Source: Collinsella sp. AF20-14LB (lineage in GTDB: Bacteria; Actinomycetota; Coriobacteriia; Coriobacteriales; Coriobacteriaceae). Taken from it: DNA of 64,000 nucleotides. The stretch covers positions 62,001 through 126,000 of the forward strand of contig NZ_QRWD01000003.1 in NCBI RefSeq assembly GCF_003459505.1, given 5' to 3'. The notes below the pieces were generated by a model. That model worked only from the letters and a program-made list of their open reading frames with translations, searched no databases and was not told where the DNA came from. A program made the position numbers and the translations under genes. The stretch's first letter is position 1, and each line of letters begins with the position of its first letter. This document shows, in pieces, positions 36,764-45,125 of the stretch.

Positions 36764-37522
36764 TCACTCCTCGCTCTGCGAATACGAAGCGTCAAGGATC
36801 ACCTGCGCGTAAGCGCGCTCCTCGGGCGTGAGCCGCGCCGTCTCGATCAAGTCCGGACGCCAGCGGCAGGTGCGCTCGATGGCGTTCTTGCGACGCCAGG
36901 CATCGACCTTGGCGTGATCGCCGCTCACAAGCACCGGAGGCACGCCCTCGCCGTTGAACTCGGCGGGGCGGGTGTACTGCGCGTACTCGAGCAGGCCTCC
37001 GTCCTCGGCGGTCGAGAACGACTCGTCGACGTTGCTCATCTCATCACCAAGGGCGCCGGGAATGAGGCGCACGACGGCATCGGCAACGACCATAGCGGGA
37101 AGTTCGCCGCCCGTAAGCACGTAGTCGCCGATCGACAGACGCTCATCGGCATACGCATACGCGCGCTCGTCGACGCCCTCGTAGCGGCTGCACACAAACA
37201 GCAGGCGCTCACTTTTGAGCAGGCGCTCGGCCACATGCTGCGTAAAGGGCTCGCCACAGGGAGTGAAGAACACAACCGTGGGCTTGGGACCCTCTGCGCT
37301 AATGGCCTCGATGGCCTCTGCGATAGGCTCGACCTTCATGAGCATGCCCTGCCCGCCGCCGTACGGCTCGTCATCGACGGTACGATGACGGTCGTGCGTC
37401 CAGTCGCGCAGGTTATACGCCTTAAAATCAAAAAGGCCGGCCTTACGGGCGCGGCCCAAAATCGATGTGGACATGACGGGCTCAAACATCTCGGGAAAGA
37501 CCGAAAGGGTCTCAATCAGCAT
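36764..37522 (-). CDS. trmD: tRNA (guanine-N1-)-methyltransferase
   Basis: SAM-dependent trefoil-knot enzyme making m1G37, which guards reading frame. LSVFPEMFEP at the N-terminus, DDEPYGGGQGMLMKVEP, VCSRYEGVDERAY, IGDYVLTGGELPAMVV, and a C-terminal domain with RRKNAIERTCRWRPDLI. 252 residues. ATG 37522 has GGGAGGACAAC upstream. Follows rimM in the usual rpsP-khpA-rimM-trmD order; rplS, often next, is elsewhere. Confidence 0.97.
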   Translation of the reverse strand: MLIETLSVFPEMFEPVMSTSILGRARKAGLFDFKAYNLRDWTHDRHRTVDDEPYGGGQGMLMKVEPIAEAIEAISAEGPKPTVVFFTPCGEPFTQHVAERLLKSERLLFVCSRYEGVDERAYAYADERLSIGDYVLTGGELPAMVVADAVVRLIPGALGDEMSNVDESFSTAEDGGLLEYAQYTRPAEFNGEGVPPVLVSGDHAKVDAWRRKNAIERTCRWRPDLIETARLTPEERAYAQVILDASYSQSEE

Positions 37523-37532
37523 GTTGTCCTCC

Positions 37533-38054
37533 CTACTTGTCCATATCGATCAGGCCGTCCATAACGTGGACGGAAATTGTTCCTGTGTCGGGAAGATCGA
37601 GCACAACCTGCTCGATCACGGGAATCAGTACCTCGCCGTACCGATCGCCCTCGACAACCCAAACATCGTTGGCGGGCGTCGACATGATCTCGACAATCGT
37701 GCCGAGCGAACCGAAGCGCTCGTCGACCACCTCGCGGCCCATCAGGTCGGTATAGGCGGCGTCGAGCGAATCGAGCTCAAAGTCGTCACGATTTGCCAGC
37801 ACATAGCATCCCGTGATGCCCTCGGCGGCCGTCAAGTCGTCAATACCCTCAAACGAGACCAGATCGCCATCGCCCGTATCGGTGACGGACACGACCGTGC
37901 AAAAGCGGTCGCGCTTGAGCGCCGGCGGCGTCAGGGCGACGCGCATACCCGGCTCTAATACAGAAGGAAGCCCCCGCAGCGGCTGCGCGAGGACCTCCCC
38001 CTTCCTTCCGTGCGGCTTGACCACACGGGCGATGTTTTTGTACTGGGACCTCAA
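37533..38054 (-). CDS. rimM: 16S rRNA processing protein RimM
   Basis: Assembly factor for the 30S head, binding S19. N-terminal RimM barrel with IARVVKPHGRKGEVLAQPLRG and VSFEGIDDLTAAEGITGCYVL, then the PRC-like barrel with LMGREVVDERFGSLGTIVEI and VLIPVIEQVVLDLP. 173 residues. The only fitting start is TTG 38054, two to three bases after TAGGA, a cramped ribosome site suggesting coupling to khpA four bases upstream. Confidence 0.93.
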   Translation of the reverse strand: MRSQYKNIARVVKPHGRKGEVLAQPLRGLPSVLEPGMRVALTPPALKRDRFCTVVSVTDTGDGDLVSFEGIDDLTAAEGITGCYVLANRDDFELDSLDAAYTDLMGREVVDERFGSLGTIVEIMSTPANDVWVVEGDRYGEVLIPVIEQVVLDLPDTGTISVHVMDGLIDMDK

Positions 38055-38058
38055 GGTC

Positions 38059-38343
38059 CTAGCCCAGAACCTCTACCTCGACAGCAGTGTCGAGGCGAGC
38101 GGCCAGTGCACGGGCGAGCGTGCGAATGGCCTTGATGGTACGGCCACGACGGCCGATGACCTTAGCGACGTCATCCTCGGCGACCGAAACCTCGATCGTA
38201 GAGGCGTCGTCACCATCGATGACCTCAAGGCTCACGGAATCCGGGTCGTCGACGATCTGAACAACGAGATATTCGACGAGATCGGCGATGCGATCTGAGA
38301 GCATTGCCTCACCCTCGAGCTGTGCAGCGTCAACCTCAGGCAC
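38059..38343 (-). CDS. khpA: KH-domain RNA-binding protein
   Basis: Small single-KH protein (94 residues) with the IGRRGRTIKAIRTL GxxG loop. Homologues bind structured RNAs, form a complex with KhpB and influence cell elongation in some Gram-positives. An acidic N-terminal stretch of about 20 residues precedes the KH core. GTG 38343 follows GAGGAGTAAATC, in which the TAA is the rpsP stop. Sits between rpsP and rimM, the conserved place for the gene. Confidence 0.93.
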   Translation of the reverse strand: MPEVDAAQLEGEAMLSDRIADLVEYLVVQIVDDPDSVSLEVIDGDDASTIEVSVAEDDVAKVIGRRGRTIKAIRTLARALAARLDTAVEVEVLG

Positions 38344-38346
38344 GAT

Positions 38347-38688
38347 TTACTCCTCGGCGCCCTCAGCGGCCTCAGCGGCAGCCTTAGCGGCCTCGGCCTC
38401 TTTGGCGAGCTGCTTCTTGGACTTCTTGACGACGGTCTCGGTCTTCTCGCCCTCGTTGGCGGCCTTGACCAGAGCGGCGACGGCGTCGGTGAGCTGAGCG
38501 CCCTTGGACTGCCAGTCGGCGATCTTCTCGAGGTCGAGGTTGATGGTCTTGGGGGCGGTCATCGGGTTGTAGCGGCCAACCTCCTCGATGATACGACCGT
38601 CACGCGGGGCGCGGGAATCGGCGACGACGACACGGTAGTACGGACGCTTCTTAGCGCCGTGACGAGCAAGGCGAATCTTGACTGCCAA
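38347..38688 (-). CDS. rpsP: Small-subunit ribosomal protein bS16
   Basis: 113 residues; core [33 protein letters not shown] start, then [13 protein letters not shown] and a lysine/alanine-rich C-terminal tail of about 35 residues typical of actinobacterial S16. The start is TTG 38688 (L-A-V-K-I becoming M-A-V-K-I), six bases after GGAGGAG; an in-frame upstream extension has no family match. First gene of rpsP-khpA-rimM-trmD-lepB. Confidence 0.95.
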   Translation of the reverse strand: MAVKIRLARHGAKKRPYYRVVVADSRAPRDGRIIEEVGRYNPMTAPKTINLDLEKIADWQSKGAQLTDAVAALVKAANEGEKTETVVKKSKKQLAKEAEAAKAAAEAAEGAEE

Positions 38689-38744
38689 AGGAAACTCCTC
38701 CAACCAAGCAGCTTTAGGCTGCAACTACAAACAAACAGTTGAAC

Positions 38745-38773
38745 ATAATACGCCATCGACGCGGGCAGGTGAA
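38745..38773 (-). promoter_or_regulatory. rpsP operon promoter
   Basis: Minus strand TTCACC (38773-38768), 17-base spacer, TATTAT (38750-38745; five of six). The leader of about 50 bases contains a GCAGC-CTAAA-GCTGC hairpin just before the ribosome site. Confidence 0.6.
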
Positions 38774-38877
38774 GTCCGTGAGACCAACTTCTTCGGTGTA
38801 GTCGAGGGCAAATCCATATCTTAGACAAGAATTCGCGATTTGCAAGCACATCCACGCACCCCACATGAGCTGCGCGG

Positions 38878-38883
38878 TATACT
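38878..38883 (+). promoter_or_regulatory. Candidate -10 of a leaderless dinB transcript
   Basis: TATACT ends six bases before the dinB ATG at 38890, so the normal start point falls on the A of ATG. No ribosome site precedes the ATG. No good -35 or LexA-type palindrome is visible. Confidence 0.5.
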
Positions 38884-38889
38884 CATGCC

Positions 38890-40143
38890 ATGAAAAGACG
38901 CGAACATACATACGGTTATGAAGATGCTGCGGGCGTCACGCCGCCGCCCTGGACGGGGCCGGCGGTGGGCCTCATGGATCTCGATGCGTTTTTTGCGAGC
39001 GTGGAAATGCTCGACCATCCCGAGTGGCGCGGCAAGCCACTCATCGTGGGTGGCGATGCCGATTCCCGCGGCGTTGTGTCCACCTGCTCATACGAGGCGC
39101 GTCGCTTTGGCGTGCACTCCGCCATGCCCTCGGCCGAGGCACGGCGCCTCTGTCCGCAGGCCATTTGGACGCATGGGCACTTTGATCGCTACCGCGAGGT
39201 GAGCGCGCAGGTCATGGCGATTCTTGCCGAAGAGACGCCGCGCGTTGAGCGCGTATCCATCGACGAAGCCTTTATCGATATCACACCGGGTCGTTTTGCG
39301 CCCGAGGACCCGCTGCTGGTTGCACGGCGCATAAGCGACCGCGTGGCAGCGCTGGGAGTGACCTGTTCCATTGGCGTGGGCTGCAACAAGACGGTCGCAA
39401 AGATCGCAAGCGAGCGGGATAAGCCGTTTGGGCTGACCATCGTGCGCCCCGGAACCGAGCAGCGCTTTTTGGCCGCGCTGCCGGTATCTGCCATGAGCGG
39501 CATCGGGCGCTCGGCCGAGGAGCGACTGCGCCGCATGCGCATCTACACGCTCGGCGAGCTGTCACGCGCGCCGGAATCCACGCTAGCTGCAATTTTTGGC
39601 GTCAACGGCGAACGCATGCGCCAGCGTGCGCTGGGACTCGAAATCTCCGAAGTCACGAGTCTCGATGAAGGGCGCGAGGTCAAGTCGGTCAGCAATGAGC
39701 GCACCTTTGCGAAAGATTTGACTGAGCGTGGGGACATCGAAGCGGCGATTGCGCTGTTGGGAGAGTCGGTTGGACGCCGCCTGCGCCGTCAGGGACTGAC
39801 GGGCGGCACGGTAACGCTCAAGCTTAAGTATTCGTATGGCAGCGGACGCACGGCGCAGCGGCGGCTTCCCCACCCCACCGACGATGAGAACATCTTCGTG
39901 GCGGTTGCACTCGAACTGCTCGACAACATCTGGCAGGAAGGAATGCACGTGCGCTTAGCAGGCATCGGCATGAGCGACTTCGACCACCAAGGCGGCATCC
40001 AAACCGACCTGTTCTGCGAGATCGATGACCGCGGAGCCCAATCCAGCGACCGCCGCGACCTCTCCGTCGCCATCGACGCCGTCCGAGACAAGTTCGGCGA
40101 CACCGCGCTATCCTTCGGCCGCCAATCCCGCTTCAACGATTAA
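38890..40143 (+). CDS. dinB: DNA polymerase IV (Y family)
   Basis: Error-prone translesion polymerase. Catalytic aspartates lie in GLMDLDAFFASVE and RVSIDEAFIDI; YEARRFGVHSAMPSAEA, IGVGCNKTVAKIASERDKP and the finger/thumb helix-hairpin-helix VSAMSGIGRSAEERLRRM follow, then the little-finger domain. 417 residues. About 28 residues precede the first motif. It is divergent from rpsP, and its message is probably leaderless. No clear C-terminal clamp-binding peptide is recognised beyond QTDLF at about 373-377, which resembles QLxLF. Confidence 0.95.
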   Translation: MKRREHTYGYEDAAGVTPPPWTGPAVGLMDLDAFFASVEMLDHPEWRGKPLIVGGDADSRGVVSTCSYEARRFGVHSAMPSAEARRLCPQAIWTHGHFDRYREVSAQVMAILAEETPRVERVSIDEAFIDITPGRFAPEDPLLVARRISDRVAALGVTCSIGVGCNKTVAKIASERDKPFGLTIVRPGTEQRFLAALPVSAMSGIGRSAEERLRRMRIYTLGELSRAPESTLAAIFGVNGERMRQRALGLEISEVTSLDEGREVKSVSNERTFAKDLTERGDIEAAIALLGESVGRRLRRQGLTGGTVTLKLKYSYGSGRTAQRRLPHPTDDENIFVAVALELLDNIWQEGMHVRLAGIGMSDFDHQGGIQTDLFCEIDDRGAQSSDRRDLSVAIDAVRDKFGDTALSFGRQSRFND

Positions 40144-40156
40144 CCGCCTTTGGGCA

Positions 40157-40195
40157 AAAAGAAAGCTGGGCAGGTACGGAAAACCGCAACTGCCC
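40157..40195 (-). terminator. Terminator of the rsfS end of the operon
   Basis: Minus strand GGGCAG-TTG-CGG - TTTT - CCG-TAC-CTGCCC, followed by AGCTTTCTTTTTG. It may serve dinB on the other strand as well, though the T run there is absent. Confidence 0.65.
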
Positions 40196-40209
40196 GGCAA
40201 AATGCGCGA

Positions 40210-40243
40210 GGCTAACTAAAAGCCCCGTATCAAATGAGCCACT
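40210..40243 (-). repeat. Solo REP-like element on the stop codon of rsfS
   Basis: Minus strand TAGTGGCTCATTTGATACGG followed by GGCTTTTAGTTAGCC begins on the rsfS stop codon (TAG, 40244-40242). It aligns along its whole length with the second unit at 32158-32193 (GTAGCTAATTTGGGACGGGG then CTCTTTTAGCTAACC), with a few substitutions. GGCT / AGCC ends could close a hairpin. Confidence 0.62.
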
Positions 40244-40697
40244 AGAGGAGGTCGAGGGGGAGCTGGGGGGCGTCACCCCAGAGCTTTTCTAGACGGTAGA
40301 AGTCGCGGGCTTCGGGAGTGAAGACGTGAACGACGACCGAGCCGTAGTCCATGAGCATCCAGGTCTTCTGCTCGCGGCCCTCGATGGAGAACGGATGCTC
40401 GCCGCAAGCCGCGGCGACCTTCTCCTCGATCTCGTCGACGATAGAATCGACCTGGCGGTTGTTGGTACCGGTGGCAAGCACAAAGTAGTCGCACACGTCG
40501 GAAAGCTCGGTCAGGTCGAGCACCTGCACGTCCTCACCCTTCTTGTCGTAGGCGGCCTGCGCGGCAGCGCGGGCGACATCCTCGGCGGCGACACCGCTCG
40601 CGGACAGCGAGGCGGCGGTGCGGTCGGACGTGGCGGCGAAGCTCTTGTGCTCCACACCTTCAAGAATCTGCTCGTCAGTCATGGTCTCGTCGGCCAT
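40242..40697 (-). CDS. rsfS: Ribosomal silencing factor RsfS
   Basis: Binds L14 and blocks subunit joining when nutrients fall. Core motifs VQVLDLTELSDVCDYFVLATGTNNRQVDSI, SIEGREQKTWMLMDYGSVVVHVFTPEARDFYRLEKLW. 151 residues; a 40-residue N-terminal extension (alanine/serine-rich) precedes the core. ATG 40697 follows AGAAAGAGGTATTCC. Last gene of the obg-nadD-yqeK-rsfS group. Confidence 0.94.
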   Translation of the reverse strand: MADETMTDEQILEGVEHKSFAATSDRTAASLSASGVAAEDVARAAAQAAYDKKGEDVQVLDLTELSDVCDYFVLATGTNNRQVDSIVDEIEEKVAAACGEHPFSIEGREQKTWMLMDYGSVVVHVFTPEARDFYRLEKLWGDAPQLPLDLL

Positions 40698-40725
40698 GGA
40701 ATACCTCTTTCTAGACGCACCCGAG

Positions 40726-41334
40726 CTAGCGCAGCTGGGCGTAATGGTTGTAAATCGTAATAGCCGTGGGATAAAGATAACGCCCGGTCTGGATCACATA
40801 GACCAGACCCTGCGCAAAACAGGAGAAGAACAACTCGTCGAGCGAGGACTTCCCCACCATCTTGCGCAGCGCATGGGCATAGTCGCCGTGACGGTTGGGC
40901 TCGATGGCATCGGCCACAAAGACCACCATATCGAGCGGCGTCATGTCGCAAGCACCTACGGTGTGACGGTCGACAGCCTGGAAAACGGCCGGCGACAGCT
41001 CGGGAAAAAGCTGCGGAAGCTCATAGGCGGCAACAGGGCCATGCAAAAGCGGCGTCGCAGCGGAAGGAGAGCCGGCAATCTTAATGCCGTAATGCAGGGC
41101 GCGCGTGACCAGCTCGTCGTCGGGGAGCACTTTGTCCCAGTCATGGATCAGGCCGGCGGCAGCGGCATCAAAGCGGTCGACACCGTAGACCTCGGCCAGG
41201 TGCAGCGCAGTCTCGGCAACCCCGAGCGAATGAACGTAGCGTTTACGTTTATCCTTCATGCGCACATCGAGCAACTCGTGGATACGCGTCAATAGCGCGC
41301 GCTCGTCGCCCTCAAACTGGTCTTCTACCGACAA
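40726..41334 (-). CDS. yqeK: YqeK-like HD-domain hydrolase
   Basis: HD-superfamily phosphohydrolase; homologues split diadenosine tetraphosphate symmetrically into two ADP. The metal site is seen as H35 in YVHSLGVAETA and H64-D65 in GLIHDWDK, with a further histidine in HTVG and the aspartate in FVADAIEPNR. 202 residues. Start TTG 41334, after GGGGGAGAACG. Between nadD and rsfS, its normal place. Confidence 0.9.
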   Translation of the reverse strand: MSVEDQFEGDERALLTRIHELLDVRMKDKRKRYVHSLGVAETALHLAEVYGVDRFDAAAAGLIHDWDKVLPDDELVTRALHYGIKIAGSPSAATPLLHGPVAAYELPQLFPELSPAVFQAVDRHTVGACDMTPLDMVVFVADAIEPNRHGDYAHALRKMVGKSSLDELFFSCFAQGLVYVIQTGRYLYPTAITIYNHYAQLR

Positions 41335-41346
41335 CGTTCTCCCCCA

Positions 41347-42024
41347 TCAATCAAAATCATCTTGCCCAAGATCGGCATACAGGCCGCGTTTACGGATATA
41401 GCCGAGCACGGACTCGCTCGTAAGATAGCGCACGCTCATGCCGCGGGCAACCCGCTTGCGAATATTGGTCGAGCTAATCGCCAGCGCCGGAATCTGAATA
41501 TAGCGCACGTCGAATGGCAGGCCCGATTCCTTAATCCGCGCCCGGGCCGTATCGATGTCAAAACCGGGACGTGTCGCAGCAATGAAGGTCGCCAGTTCGG
41601 CAATCTCATCAGCATTGTGCCAGGTCACGATATCGATAATCGCGTCGGCGCCCGTAATAAAGTAGAGCTTTACCTGCGGCGGGTAAAAGTCGCGAAGGGC
41701 ATGAAGCGTATCGGCCGTGTAGGTTACGCCCGGACGGTCGATCTCGAACCGGCTCGCCAAAAAGGCCGGGTTCGCGGCGGTGGCGAGGACCGTCATGGCA
41801 TAACGGTCCTCGGCAGGCGTCACCGGCTTGTCAAGCTTAAAAGCAGGAGAGCCCGCCGGCATAAAGAGCACAGCGTCCAAGTCGAGCGACTCGCGCGCCT
41901 GCTCGGCAGTCACCAGGTGTCCGTAATGGATGGGATCAAAGGTGCCGCCCATAATGCCAAGCCGAAACTCCTGCCCATCCTCTAGAGGAAGCTCGGGCAA
42001 ACCGATTCCACCGCGCAGCGACAT
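41347..42024 (-). CDS. nadD: Nicotinate-nucleotide adenylyltransferase
   Basis: Makes deamido-NAD from NaMN and ATP. The nucleotidyltransferase motif GGTFDPIHYGHL lies at 26-37 and ISSTNIRKR near the C-terminus. 225 residues. ATG 42024 begins three bases after the obg stop, with GGAGGG ten bases upstream. An N-terminal extension of about 20 residues before the Rossmann fold is a little longer than usual. Confidence 0.95.
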   Translation of the reverse strand: MSLRGGIGLPELPLEDGQEFRLGIMGGTFDPIHYGHLVTAEQARESLDLDAVLFMPAGSPAFKLDKPVTPAEDRYAMTVLATAANPAFLASRFEIDRPGVTYTADTLHALRDFYPPQVKLYFITGADAIIDIVTWHNADEIAELATFIAATRPGFDIDTARARIKESGLPFDVRYIQIPALAISSTNIRKRVARGMSVRYLTSESVLGYIRKRGLYADLGQDDFD

Positions 42025-42027
42025 GGC

Positions 42028-43506
<1,479 letters not shown>

Positions 43507-43510
43507 CTAC

Positions 43511-43554
43511 AAAAAAGAGGGAGACCCTTGAATCCTAAAACTCAAGTGCCTCCC
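43511..43554 (-). terminator. Terminator between rpmA and obg
   Basis: Minus strand GGGAG-GCA-CTTGA pairs with TTCAAG-GGT-CTCCC around GTTTTAGGA, then TCTTTTTTG. Separates ribosomal proteins from obg; readthrough is likely partial. Confidence 0.78.
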
Positions 43555-43579
43555 ACATATGTGCTCTATGAAGGGTGAA

Positions 43580-43837
43580 TTACGCGTTCGCGAGCGGGCG
43601 TACGCTGACCCTGTGCTTGATACCCTTGTGGAACTCAACGGTACCGTCGACCAGCGCGAACAGCGTATCGTCCTTGCCACGGCCAACGTTCTCACCCGGA
43701 TGGATGTGCGTGCCGTGCTGACGGACGAGAATCGTGCCCGTGGTTACCGTCTGGCCGGCATAGCGCTTCGTGCCAAGGCGCTGACCGCGGGAGTCACGGC
43801 CATTACGGGAGGAACCGAGTCCTTTTTTGTGTGCCAT
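43580..43837 (-). CDS. rpmA: Large-subunit ribosomal protein bL27
   Basis: 85 residues; [15 protein letters not shown] at the N-terminus, reaching the peptidyl-transferase centre with no cleavable leader as seen in Firmicutes, then [30 protein letters not shown] 43837 has a weak ribosome site (AAAGAG). Follows rplU. Confidence 0.97.
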   Translation of the reverse strand: MAHKKGLGSSRNGRDSRGQRLGTKRYAGQTVTTGTILVRQHGTHIHPGENVGRGKDDTLFALVDGTVEFHKGIKHRVSVRPLANA

Positions 43838-43870
43838 TGTGTATACCTACTCTTTCGTTACGAGTGTAAT

Positions 43871-44245
43871 CTACTCGGCGACGGGAGCCTCGGCGACAGC
43901 CTCAGCCTCTGCCTTGACAGCCTTCTTGGCGCGGGAGGTAGCCTGAACCTTCACGATCTTCAGCTTGGTGAGCTGCTGACGGTGACCCTTCAGACGACGA
44001 TAGCGCTTGCGCTTGTGGAACTTGAAGACCAGCTGCTTCTCGCCCTTGAACTGCTCAACGATCTGAGCGGTAACCTTGGCCTTGGCCAGCTTGTCGGGAT
44101 CGGTGACGATCTTCTTACCATCGTTGAGGAAGATGACCGGCAGGGTGACCTTGTCGCCCTCATTGCCCTCGATCTTCTCGACGGTGATGACATCGTCGGT
44201 GGCGACCTTGTACTGCTTGCCGCCCGTGTTAACGATTGCGTACAT
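43871..44245 (-). CDS. rplU: Large-subunit ribosomal protein bL21
   Basis: 124 residues; YAIVNTGGKQYKV at the N-terminus and FKFHKRKRYRRLKGHRQQ in the core, followed by an actinobacterial alanine/glutamate-rich tail of about 22 residues. ATG 44245 follows AAGGGCAAGTAAAC. A promoter lies about 50 bases upstream, in the end of the previous gene. Confidence 0.97.
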   Translation of the reverse strand: MYAIVNTGGKQYKVATDDVITVEKIEGNEGDKVTLPVIFLNDGKKIVTDPDKLAKAKVTAQIVEQFKGEKQLVFKFHKRKRYRRLKGHRQQLTKLKIVKVQATSRAKKAVKAEAEAVAEAPVAE

Positions 44246-44287
44246 GTTTACTTGCCCTTCATGCATCAGTTAGTGCAACAGCCGAAT

Positions 44288-44316
44288 ATAGTAGCAGGCG
44301 ATAATACCCCCGTCAA
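44288..44316 (-). promoter_or_regulatory. rplU-rpmA promoter nested at the end of the DUF2344 gene
   Basis: Minus strand TTGACG (44316-44311; five of six), 17-base spacer, TACTAT (44293-44288). It would let the ribosomal genes escape control of the mre operon upstream. Confidence 0.6.
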
Positions 44317-45125
44317 CGAGTATGTGGAGCAAATCCACAAGTTCGCACAGGTATGGGGCTGACGAGTCGGCCCTCGTCGTCCTCGCATGCTTGATTCTGA
44401 CGCTCGACATCGTAGGAGCAGATGGTCACGAGGTCTTGCATACCGGTGGAAACAATAGGTGCATCCACGCCCGGGGTCAAGCCCTGCAACAAAACATCAG
44501 CAGCGGAAAGCAAAATTTCCGGACGCATGGAGCCCTCGTTGTCGGCATGGGTGTCGAGCATGAGCACCAAATGGTCCAGGCACTCCCCCGCCGTAAGCTC
44601 ATAGCCCACGAGCGTGTGATCCAAATCCAAGCGCTTGCTCTTTTTGCCACGCGCGTAGTCGATGCCATGGTCCGCGCGCAGCGTGTCGATCGCACGACGC
44701 ACCTCATCGGCGCTTACGGGCGTCTCGGGATCCAAGTGCAGGTCGATGCGATACGACAGGCGCGTGAGCTGCGCCGTCAACGCCGGCGTGCGCACGTCGA
44801 TGTACGCCGCCTCGATGGGGGCCAGATCGGCCGGAGACGCCGCAGACAGGCGCTCAAACGCCTCGTCGAGCGCCACGAACTCGGTCATAAACAGGTCATA
44901 CCACTCGCAGGTCGACGACGTACCCACCGGTAGCGCCGAAGAGAAGCCCACACGCATGTGCGGAGAAAAGCCCTGCGTGACGGCATAGGGAAGTCCCGCA
45001 CGGCGCACGATGCGCTCTATGGTATGGATTACTTCGAGATGGCCCAGGTACTTAAGGCGATCGCGCTTGCCATAGCGAACACGAAGCCTAAAGAGCGTGG
45101 GGTTGTCGGTCAGGCGCTCACTCAT
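44313..45125 (-). CDS. TIGR03936 / DUF2344 family protein, radical-SAM linked
   Basis: Conserved partner of the radical SAM gene just upstream; the two are fused in some bacteria. RLRVRYGKRDRLKYLGHLEV and GLPYAVTQGFSPHMRVGFSSALPVG are the family signatures. 270 residues. No function is established; a link with RNA or tRNA modification is often supposed. ATG 45125 overlaps the upstream stop as ATGA. Confidence 0.88.
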   Translation of the reverse strand: MSERLTDNPTLFRLRVRYGKRDRLKYLGHLEVIHTIERIVRRAGLPYAVTQGFSPHMRVGFSSALPVGTSSTCEWYDLFMTEFVALDEAFERLSAASPADLAPIEAAYIDVRTPALTAQLTRLSYRIDLHLDPETPVSADEVRRAIDTLRADHGIDYARGKKSKRLDLDHTLVGYELTAGECLDHLVLMLDTHADNEGSMRPEILLSAADVLLQGLTPGVDAPIVSTGMQDLVTICSYDVERQNQACEDDEGRLVSPIPVRTCGFAPHTR

